This document shows, in pieces, positions 1 to 6,330 of a stretch of DNA of 64,000 bases (its first letter is position 1; each line of letters begins with the position of its first letter). Location of the stretch: NCBI GenBank assembly GCA_963730365.1, contig CAVSRM010000019.1:62001-126000 (forward strand). Reading direction: 5' to 3'. Position numbers and translations under genes: made by a program. Under the pieces are notes generated by a model. That model made no database searches. It saw only the letters and a list, made by a program, of their open reading frames with translations, and was not told the origin of the DNA. Origin of the DNA: Fodinibacter sp963730365. Lineage in GTDB: Bacteria; Actinomycetota; Actinomycetes; Actinomycetales; Dermatophilaceae.

Positions 1-572
1 AGCCCGACGAGTGGCGGATCGACCTCGACCCGATGCCCGAGGCTCCCTTCGACCGGGTGCGGCGAGCCGCACACGTCTCCCACGAGGTGCTCGACGAGCT
101 CGGCGCCGTGGGGTGGCCCAAGACCAGCGGCGGCGGCGGTCTGCACGTCTATGTGCGGATCGCCCCCGAGAACGGCTTCGCAGAGGTGCGGCGTGCGGCG
201 CTGGCCTTCGCCCGGGAGGTCGAGCGGCGCCTCCCCGATGACGTGACGACGACCTGGTGGCGGAAGGACCGGGACCCGGCGGCCGTGTTCGTCGACTACA
301 ACCAGAACGCACGCGATCACACGATCGCCGCGGCGTACTCGGTGCGGGGGAACTCGATCGGCACGGTCTCGACGCCCCTGCGGTGGGACGAGGTCGACGA
401 CGTCGACCCCCGTGAGCTCACGATCGCCACGGTGCCCGCCCGCTGTGCCGAGCTGGGCGACCTCCACGCGGGCATCGACGAGGCGGTCTTCGACCTCGCC
501 CCGCTCCTGGAGTGGGCCGACCGCGACGACGCGGAGGGAGCCGAGGCGCCTCCCGATCCCGGCGAGGACTGA
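1..572 (+). CDS. LigD-type DNA polymerase domain protein, 5' truncated
   Basis: The reading frame is open from base 3 and ends at TGA 570-572, so the start lies outside the window. The visible C-terminal part of about 189 residues has hallmarks of the primase-like polymerase module of bacterial NHEJ LigD: a TSGGGGLHVYVRI stretch (the SGGxGxH-like substrate-binding motif) and VDYNQNARDHTIAAAYSVR near the middle. Family knowledge: this module adds ribonucleotides and fills gaps at double-strand breaks together with Ku and a ligase domain. The protein ends soon after the polymerase fold with an acidic Pro/Glu tail, so no ligase or nuclease domain follows; whether one precedes it is not visible. 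The stop overlaps the next start (TGATG), suggesting coupled translation with arfB. Confidence 0.88.
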   Translation, partial: PDEWRIDLDPMPEAPFDRVRRAAHVSHEVLDELGAVGWPKTSGGGGLHVYVRIAPENGFAEVRRAALAFAREVERRLPDDVTTTWWRKDRDPAAVFVDYNQNARDHTIAAAYSVRGNSIGTVSTPLRWDEVDDVDPRELTIATVPARCAELGDLHAGIDEAVFDLAPLLEWADRDDAEGAEAPPDPGED

Positions 573-1018
573 TGGACCTGAGCATCCCTCCCGGTCCGGG
601 CGTGCCACAGGGCCTGACCGTCCCCTCGGCGGAGCTGGTGGAGCGGTTCTCCCGCTCCTCCGGCCCGGGAGGACAGGGCGTCAACACCGCCGACAGCCGG
701 GTGGAGCTCCAGCTCGACGTCGTGGCGTTCGACGGGTTCACCGACTCCCAGCGCAGCCGGGTCCTCCGGGCCCTGGACTCCCGGCTCGTCGGCGGCCGCC
801 TGCTCGTCGTGGCAGCCTCCGAGCACCGCCAACAGCGCCGCAACCGCGCCGCGGCGCGGCAGCGGATGGCCGAGCTGCTCCGCGACGCGATGGCACCCCC
901 GCCGGCCCCGCGGCGGGCCACTCGTCCGACCCGCAGGTCGAAGGAGCGCCGGCTCTCTGCCAAGAAGCGCCGCGGCGAGACGAAGGCCCGCCGGTCACGA
1001 CCGGCACCTGACGCCTGA
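572..1018 (+). CDS. arfB: ArfB-like peptidyl-tRNA hydrolase (ribosome rescue)
   Basis: A 148-residue protein whose ATG overlaps the preceding stop. It carries the class I release-factor GGQ signature in SSGPGGQGVNTADSRVEL (about residues 29-46) and has no codon-recognition domain. The C-terminal tail is long, Arg/Lys-rich and predicted disordered, ending in repeated RR/KKRR clusters. That is the architecture of ArfB (YaeJ/ICT1), which enters the empty mRNA channel of stalled ribosomes with its basic tail and hydrolyses peptidyl-tRNA with GGQ. An in-frame upstream ATG at 512 would add 20 residues inside the previous gene; I prefer 572 because MDLSIPPG begins the conserved fold. Family assignment is secure; the in vivo role is inferred. 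Confidence 0.9.
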   Translation: MDLSIPPGPGVPQGLTVPSAELVERFSRSSGPGGQGVNTADSRVELQLDVVAFDGFTDSQRSRVLRALDSRLVGGRLLVVAASEHRQQRRNRAAARQRMAELLRDAMAPPPAPRRATRPTRRSKERRLSAKKRRGETKARRSRPAPDA

Positions 1019-1202
1019 ATCCGCACCGTGGTGCCGAGGCGCTCAATCGCCCGAGGGGCACGCGACGGCCCATGGCCCGGACCGTGGGCCATGGGCCTTG
1101 CTCAGTGGGCGAGATGATCCTGATGGGGTGATGACGCAGTCGCACAGTCGCGGGAACCTCAGTGGTGTCAAACTAGCCGTCCGAGCCGAAAAGGGGCTTG
1201 CT

Positions 1203-1583
1203 GTGAATTCCTTCTGGGACTTCTTCTGGTTCATGGTGCTGTCGTTCGTCTTCATCGCCTTCATCATGCTGCTGTTCCACATCGTCGTGGACCTCATGCG
1301 CGACGACTCCGTGAGCGGCTGGGGCAAGACCTTCTGGGCGATCTTCCTCATCTTCCTGCCCTTCCTGGGTGCGTTCGTGTACCTCATCGCCCGCGGGTCG
1401 GGCATGGCCGAGCGCCAGCTCCGTCAGGCGAAGGAGTACCAGGACCAGCAGGCCGAGTACATCCGCTCCGTCGCCGCCCCGGCCGACCCCGTGAACAACC
1501 TGGCCCAGGCCAAGTCGCTGCTCGACTCCGGCGCCATCACCCAGGCGGAGTTCGACACGATCAAGGCCAAGGCCCTGGCGTGA
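1203..1583 (+). CDS. Membrane protein with PLD-nuclease N-terminal-like segment and SHOCT tail
   Basis: A 126-residue protein starting at GTG 1203, with an AAAAGGGG ribosome-binding site about 8 bases upstream. Two hydrophobic helices (about residues 4-28 and 42-62) separated by a short polar loop resemble the small two-helix domain annotated as phospholipase D nuclease N-terminal. The C-terminus, LAQAKSLLDSGAITQAEFD (about residues 100-118), is a SHOCT motif, a short helical pair found at the ends of many bacterial proteins and thought to mediate oligomerisation. The nearest ATG upstream in frame would add 35 unsupported residues. It heads a same-strand run of SHOCT and DUF6325 genes. Function unknown; the arrangement suggests a membrane anchor or scaffold for the downstream proteins. 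Confidence 0.75.
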   Translation: MNSFWDFFWFMVLSFVFIAFIMLLFHIVVDLMRDDSVSGWGKTFWAIFLIFLPFLGAFVYLIARGSGMAERQLRQAKEYQDQQAEYIRSVAAPADPVNNLAQAKSLLDSGAITQAEFDTIKAKALA

Positions 1584-1613
1584 GCCACCCACCCACCGAA
1601 CAGGAGACAGGCA

Positions 1614-2081
1614 GTGAGTGACGACATCATGGAGACCGGCCCCATCGACTACCTCGTCGTGGAGTTCCCCGGAAACGGGATGACCGGGGAGGGACTCCCC
1701 CTCCTCGTCGAGCTGGAGGAGCGCGGGATCATCAAGGTCCTCGACCTCGTGTTCGTCCGCAAGGACCTCGACGGCAGCGTCGTCGGACTGGGGCTGCACG
1801 AGCTCGCCGACGGATCGGCCATGGACCTCACCGTGTTCGAGGGAGTCAGCTCCGGGCTCATCGACGACGACGACCTCGCCGAGGCGGCGAGCGCGCTGGA
1901 GCCCGGCTCGTCCGGTGGCGTCCTCGTCTACGAGAACCGCTGGGCGGCCCCCTTCGCCGCCGCCCTCCGACGCGGAGGGGCGCAGATGGTCGCCAGTGGC
2001 CGCATCCCCCTCAACGCCATCCTTGCTGCTCTTGATGTGCAGGAGCAGTCTTCCACCCCCACGACCGGAGAGGATCTCTGA
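1614..2081 (+). CDS. DUF6325 family protein, copy 1
   Basis: A 155-residue acidic protein starting at GTG 1614 behind a CAGGAGAC ribosome-binding site. It opens with GPIDYLVVEFPG, then a ferredoxin-like alternation (KVLDLVFV, GSVVGLGL), and has a conserved C-terminal block GVLVYENRWAAPFAAAL followed by SGRIPLNAILAAL. These match the actinobacterial DUF6325 family, which has no known biochemical role to my knowledge. No signal peptide or membrane helix is seen. The stop overlaps the next start (TGATG at 2079-2083). A diverged paralogue lies at 2469. It may be a small regulator or sensor acting with the SHOCT proteins; that is inference from adjacency only. Confidence 0.8.
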   Translation: MSDDIMETGPIDYLVVEFPGNGMTGEGLPLLVELEERGIIKVLDLVFVRKDLDGSVVGLGLHELADGSAMDLTVFEGVSSGLIDDDDLAEAASALEPGSSGGVLVYENRWAAPFAAALRRGGAQMVASGRIPLNAILAALDVQEQSSTPTTGEDL

Positions 2082-2380
2082 TGCCCGGCTTGATTCGAGG
2101 AGTCGCTCGCACCGCGGTGATCGCCGGCACGGCGACGTCCGTGTCCAACCGCGTGTCACGCAGGCAGGCCAACCGCTGGGCCCAGGAGGCACCGCCCCAG
2201 CAGGAGTACGCCGAACCGCCCCCGCCGCAGTACGCGCCCGCGCCGCCGCCCGCTGCCCCGGCGGAGTCCGGCGGCAGCGACATGCTCGCCCAGCTGGAGA
2301 AGCTGGGTCAGCTGCGCGATGCCGGGGTGCTCACCGAGGAGGAGTTCGCCCAGCAGAAGGCTCGCGTCCTCGGTTCCTGA
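2081..2380 (+). CDS. Small SHOCT-domain protein
   Basis: A 99-residue protein translationally coupled to the DUF6325 gene. The N-terminus (about residues 1-33) is basic and contains a weakly hydrophobic Ala/Val/Thr segment, TAVIAGTATSV, possibly a short membrane-interacting helix. A proline- and alanine-rich linker (about residues 36-63) follows. The C-terminus, LEKLGQLRDAGVLTEEEFAQ, is a textbook SHOCT motif. The pairing of a DUF6325 gene with a small protein bearing this type of N-terminus recurs immediately downstream, where the partner lacks SHOCT. No enzymatic motif is present; it could act as an oligomerisation adaptor. Confidence 0.78.
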   Translation: MPGLIRGVARTAVIAGTATSVSNRVSRRQANRWAQEAPPQQEYAEPPPPQYAPAPPPAAPAESGGSDMLAQLEKLGQLRDAGVLTEEEFAQQKARVLGS

Positions 2381-2468
2381 CCGGGCCCAGGGTGCCTGAC
2401 CACGTCCACGGTTTCCCTCCACCTCGGAGGTTTCCGAACACATTCACCCGAGTATCAAGGAGAGGCAC

Positions 2469-2942
2469 ATGAGCACATCGCCCGCGGACGTAGATGAGCT
2501 GGGACCAGTCGACTACCTGGTGGTGGAGTTCCCCACGGGTCACGCCACGTTCAGTGGCGAGATGGCGACGGCGCTGGCCGACCTGCAGGCGCAGGGGACA
2601 ATCCGCATCCTGGACCTGCTGGTGCTGCAGAAGGCCAACGACGGTTCCGTCGAGGGCTTCGAGGTCGAGGACCTCGAGACCGACGAGCTGCGCAGCGTCG
2701 AGACCGAGCTCGCCGAGATCCTTGCGGCGGACGACGTGGCGCACCTCGCTGCCGCGATGGAACCGGGCACCGTTGCCGGTGTCGTCGTGTGGGAGAACCT
2801 GTGGGCCGCCCCGTTCGCGTCAGCGGCACGGCGTGCGGGCGGGCAGCTGATCGCCACGGGCCGCATTCCGATCCAGGCTCTCCTGGCGTCGTTCGAGGCC
2901 GAGGTCGAGGACATCGAAGAAGAACTCGCGAAGGAGAACTGA
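2469..2942 (+). CDS. DUF6325 family protein, copy 2
   Basis: A 157-residue paralogue of the protein at 1614. Aligned landmarks are GPVDYLVVEFP at the N-terminus, IRILDLLVLQKANDGSV in the middle, and GVVVWENLWAAPFASAARR with TGRIPIQALLASF near the end. The start is ATG 2469, preceded by AAGGAGAGGC. The tail is very acidic (VEDIEEELAKEN). The 88-base gap from the previous gene allows a separate start of transcription, though no promoter is obvious. The repeated gene pair suggests a tandem duplication followed by divergence. Function unknown. Confidence 0.8.
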   Translation: MSTSPADVDELGPVDYLVVEFPTGHATFSGEMATALADLQAQGTIRILDLLVLQKANDGSVEGFEVEDLETDELRSVETELAEILAADDVAHLAAAMEPGTVAGVVVWENLWAAPFASAARRAGGQLIATGRIPIQALLASFEAEVEDIEEELAKEN

Positions 2943-2943
2943 C

Positions 2944-3105
2944 ATGCCCATCCGCCCTGCACGCGCAGCCCGCCGAGGCGTCGTCGGCGCCCCCGTTGCC
3001 CGCACCGCCGCCACCGTCGGAACGGCCGCGGTCGTCGCCCACGGGGTGCGTCGTCGCACGGGTCGGCGCGACGACCGCCGCGACGACCGTCGAGACCGGC
3101 GCTGA
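2944..3105 (+). CDS. Small basic protein, SHOCT-less partner of DUF6325 copy 2
   Basis: A 53-residue frame starting one base after the DUF6325 stop. The N-terminal part (MPIRPARAARRGVVGAPVAR) and an Ala/Val/Thr hydrophobic stretch, TAATVGTAAVVAHGV, mirror the N-terminus of the SHOCT protein at 2081. The C-terminus is instead an Arg/Asp tail (RRDDRRDDRRDRR) with no SHOCT motif. I call it real because of its position, the matching partner order and the strong terminator that follows. It could be a membrane-associated or nucleic-acid-binding microprotein; there is no direct evidence for either. Confidence 0.55.
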   Translation: MPIRPARAARRGVVGAPVARTAATVGTAAVVAHGVRRRTGRRDDRRDDRRDRR

Positions 3106-3192
3106 CCCCACCCGACCCGACCACTGACGGCGACGCGGCTGCCCGACCGGGCGGCCTCGTCGCCCGGTGTGAGCTCATCCGAACGACGAACT

Positions 3193-3258
3193 GGGGCTTC
3201 CGGTCGGCGGGAGTGAACCGTTCCAGGTCCAAACCCGCCGGCCGGAAGCCCCCTTTTT
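3193..3258 (+). terminator. Rho-independent terminator of the DUF6325/SHOCT run
   Basis: A 19-base arm (3193-3211, starting GGGGCTTCCGG) pairs with 3234-3252 through one G-U wobble, leaving a 22-base loop, and is followed by a run of five T at 3254-3258. The T tract is on the + strand side only, so it terminates the upstream + strand genes. The flanking gap 3106-3398 holds nothing else I can identify; the minus-strand sulP gene ends at 3399. Confidence 0.9.
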
Positions 3259-3398
3259 CGGACCCGGACCACGGCTGCCGGTCTCCCCGCTCGGCCGTGG
3301 CGCCGGGCTGGACCGCTCACCCGGCCGTCGGCACCGGGCCGGTCGCCGACCGACGGCGGGGGAGCCGACCCACTGCGGACGGCGACCCGTCCGCCGCG

Positions 3399-5030
3399 TC
3401 AGGGGGTGCCGACGGCGCGAACAGCGTCCTCGAGACGTGGGACGGTGGTCACGGCCGGGCCGAGGTCCATCCGCTCCACGGTGACCTGAGCGTCCTCCGA
3501 CAGTTCCGTGAGCACGATCCGGGCGTTGCTGCCGGCGAGTTCCTCGCCGAGCTCCCGCAGGACGCTGGCACCGCTGTAGTCGATGTCGGACATGGCCGCG
3601 CAGTCGACCACGAGAAGGCGGACGGGCGTCGCGGCCTCGGCCACCAGGGTGCGCACCCGATCTGCGAAGTGCGCAGCATTCTCGAAGAAGAGCTCGGCGC
3701 CGAAGCGATAGACGAGCACCCCCTCGAGCTTCGACATGTCCGGGATGCGCTGCCGCAGCCGGGCGTCGAGCTCGTTGTTGTGCAAGAGCACGATGTCGTC
3801 CGGGCGGTACTGGCGTCGCAGGACGTCGATCACGGAGATGAGCACGGCGAGGAGGACGCCCTGCTCCACGCCGACGAACGCCACGACCACGAGCGCGACG
3901 AAGGCGCTGACTGCCTCCCCCGGGCGCGCCCGCACGACCTCGCGCAGTTCGGAGACCTTGATGAGACCGATCCCGATCGCGAAGACGACCGCGTCGAGCA
4001 CCGGTGAGGGCACGTAGGCGAAGAGGCCGGTGGCGAACAGGAGGATCAGACCGATCACGGCCGCCATGACGAGGTTGACCATCTGCGAGCGACTGCCCGC
4101 GGAGTCGCCGGCCGCGGTCCGAGGTGGGCTTCCGTTGATCGCGAAGCCGCCGGTCACGGAACTGGCCGCGTTGGCGGCCGCCAGGCCCACCAGATCCCCG
4201 TTGACGTTCAGCGGGTAGCGGTTCTTGGCCGCGAAGGACCGGCTCACCGCCGCACTCTGGGCGAGGACCACGATCGCGATGGATGCCGCGGACGCGGCCA
4301 GGCGTGGGATCTCGCCCGCGCTGATCGGTGGGAAGGCGAAGCCCGGCAGACCTGCAGGGAGCTTCCCGATCTCCACCACGCCCCGCGCTCCGGCGTCGAT
4401 GGCCAGACCGACGAGCGACATCGCCACCACGGCAAAGAGGGCCGCGGGCAGCTTCGGCACGAACCGCTCACCGAGGATGATGATGAGCACGACCCCGGCG
4501 GACAGCAGAGCCGACGCACCGTTGATGTCTCCCAGACCCTGGACCGTCGCCACGAGCTTGTCCCACGTGTTGCCGCTGGCCGAGATTCCCAGCATCGCCG
4601 GCAGCTTCCCGATCACCAGGGAGACGCCCACGCCGCTGAGGAACCCGGCGAGCACCGGCTTGGAGATGAGGTCGGCGAGGAACCCCAGGCGGGCGACCGC
4701 CATGAGTCCGAGGAAGAGACCCGCCATCAGCGTGAGGATCGCGACCGCCCCGGTGTACTGGGTTGACCCCGTCGCAGCGACCGCTCCCGCTCCCGCCGCC
4801 ACGATGGCTGCGGTCGCCGAGTCGGCACCCACCACGAGCTGCCGCGACGAGGCGATCAGCGCGAAGAGAACTGCGGGGAGCAAAGCGCAGTACAGGCCAG
4901 TCTGCACCGGGAGACCCGCGATGTTCGCGTAGCCCAGCGACTCGGGGATGGCGATGGCGGCGACGGTGATCCCCGCGATGACATCGGTCCTCAACCAGGA
5001 GAGCCGGTATCCGCGCAGCAGTTCGAACAT
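3399..5030 (-). CDS. SulP-family anion permease with STAS domain
   Basis: A 543-residue membrane protein. The start at ATG 5030 gives the conserved N-terminus MFELLRGYRLSWLRTDVIAG; longer in-frame starts lie inside clcA. The N-terminal signature region AIPESLGYANIAGLPVQTGL and about 11-12 hydrophobic segments define the SLC26/SulP transporter core. The last ~115 residues form a STAS domain (VLLVVDC-like core and DIDYSGASVL, where the serine region is the usual regulatory loop). The family moves sulfate, bicarbonate or other anions; the substrate cannot be told here. The start lies one base after the clcA stop, so the two anion transporters are co-transcribed. Confidence 0.9.
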   Translation of the reverse strand: MFELLRGYRLSWLRTDVIAGITVAAIAIPESLGYANIAGLPVQTGLYCALLPAVLFALIASSRQLVVGADSATAAIVAAGAGAVAATGSTQYTGAVAILTLMAGLFLGLMAVARLGFLADLISKPVLAGFLSGVGVSLVIGKLPAMLGISASGNTWDKLVATVQGLGDINGASALLSAGVVLIIILGERFVPKLPAALFAVVAMSLVGLAIDAGARGVVEIGKLPAGLPGFAFPPISAGEIPRLAASAASIAIVVLAQSAAVSRSFAAKNRYPLNVNGDLVGLAAANAASSVTGGFAINGSPPRTAAGDSAGSRSQMVNLVMAAVIGLILLFATGLFAYVPSPVLDAVVFAIGIGLIKVSELREVVRARPGEAVSAFVALVVVAFVGVEQGVLLAVLISVIDVLRRQYRPDDIVLLHNNELDARLRQRIPDMSKLEGVLVYRFGAELFFENAAHFADRVRTLVAEAATPVRLLVVDCAAMSDIDYSGASVLRELGEELAGSNARIVLTELSEDAQVTVERMDLGPAVTTVPRLEDAVRAVGTP

Positions 5031-5031
5031 G

Positions 5032-6330
5032 TCAGGGTGCTCCCGCCTGCTGGGTCTTCGATGGGGTCCGTGCCGACACGGCGAGCGTGATGACCACGGC
5101 GACCACCGAACCGATGATGGCGAGCGTCGTGGCCTGCAGTCCCTGGCTCCCCGCGAAGACGATGGCAAGCATCACCGAGGACACGGGAAGCGACAGCATC
5201 GCCGCAGCGCCGGCAGCCATGCCCGCGACCACGGCGGGCGTCAGCTCCAGCCCCGGGACGAGGAGCGAGAAGAGGATCCCGACGGCTGCCCCGAGGAACA
5301 GGGCCGGGAAGACCGGGCCACCGCGGAAGCCGGCTCCGAGCGAGACTCCGTAGCCGATGGCCTTGGCCACGATGAGGAGCGCCACGACCGCGACCCCCCA
5401 GCCCGGCGCCTGACCCACGATCGTCGGGAGCTCCGACTGCCCGGAGAACAGCACCGTGAGCGGGCTCTCTCCGGTGAGGCCGAAGGCCAGGGCGAGCATG
5501 CCCACGACGAGCCCACCGAGCGGGGCCGCCACGGCCGGCCGCGGCGCCGCGAAGGCGTGCGTGCGCTTGGCGATTCCTCGAATGACGATTCCGAGAGCCC
5601 CCATCGAGATCCCGATGACCACGGCCCACAGGACGTCCGCGAGGCGTAGCGCCGGATAGTTGCTCAGGCCCTCGAGGGCCAGCGAGGGCGGTGTGATCCC
5701 CGCCCAGTCACCTACTCCGGTGAAGACCAGGTAGCCCAGGCCGGAGGCCAGCAGACCGGGCAGCACCACCACGGTCAGGGGGGCCGCCAGCGCGGTGGCG
5801 CCGACCGCCTCGAGGACGAGGAAGGCGGCGAGCATCGGGTTGCCGAAAAGCGCCGAGATCACGGCGAAGACACCTGCCGACCCGGCCAGAGCCGCCACGT
5901 TGCCGGACTGGCGGAACAGGCGAGCCCCCCACAGGCCGAGCGCACTGCCCAGCGCCACCAGCGGGGCCTCGGGGCCCACAACTGCTCCGAAGGCCAGGGA
6001 GGCCAGGGCAGCGAGAACGACACCGGGGATCGCGTTGGGCTGGACGGGACTCGCGGAGAAGCCGTTGACGGGATCATGTCCGCCCTTGCCCGGGAGATGG
6101 CGGACCGCCAGCCCGGCCAGCGCTCCTCCGAGGGTGGGAATGAGCAGGACCCACCACCAGGACGTGGGCGCGAAGCCGGCCGCGTCGGGGATGTCCGTCC
6201 AGATCACGTCGGTGAGCCAGGTGACGAGAGCCAGGAACGCCAGGGCGATCAGCGAGATCGGTATCGAGACGGCGCTCGCCACCCCGAGCGCGCGCAGGAC
6301 GACCTTGCCCTGCCCCTCAGCCGCGGTCAT
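5032..6330 (-). CDS. clcA: ClC-family chloride channel/antiporter
   Basis: A 432-residue polytopic protein with the ClC selectivity motifs GPEAPL (about residues 118-123, the GxExP motif) and GFRGGPVFPALF (the GxFxP motif, about 340-351). The usual first motif GSGIP is replaced by a more divergent NGF/ASPVQPNAIPG region, common in the actinobacterial subgroup annotated only as chloride channel. Family proteins act as Cl- channels or Cl-/H+ exchangers in the inner membrane. The ATG overlaps the end of the upstream holin-like/phosphodiesterase gene by 14 bases and the stop nearly abuts sulP, so the three form one transcription unit. Confidence 0.88.
   Translation of the reverse strand: MTAAEGQGKVVLRALGVASAVSIPISLIALAFLALVTWLTDVIWTDIPDAAGFAPTSWWWVLLIPTLGGALAGLAVRHLPGKGGHDPVNGFSASPVQPNAIPGVVLAALASLAFGAVVGPEAPLVALGSALGLWGARLFRQSGNVAALAGSAGVFAVISALFGNPMLAAFLVLEAVGATALAAPLTVVVLPGLLASGLGYLVFTGVGDWAGITPPSLALEGLSNYPALRLADVLWAVVIGISMGALGIVIRGIAKRTHAFAAPRPAVAAPLGGLVVGMLALAFGLTGESPLTVLFSGQSELPTIVGQAPGWGVAVVALLIVAKAIGYGVSLGAGFRGGPVFPALFLGAAVGILFSLLVPGLELTPAVVAGMAAGAAAMLSLPVSSVMLAIVFAGSQGLQATTLAIIGSVVAVVITLAVSARTPSKTQQAGAP

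Noticed and set aside
1152..1181. ECF-type promoter GGGAAC ... CGTC upstream of the SHOCT gene
   Set aside because: The spacing of 20 bases between GGAAC and CGTC is longer than the usual 15-18, and no other support exists.
1614..3105. DUF6325/microprotein pairs as toxin-antitoxin systems
   Set aside because: Gene sizes and tandem layout fit loosely, but no toxin fold, RNase motif or DNA-binding motif is visible.
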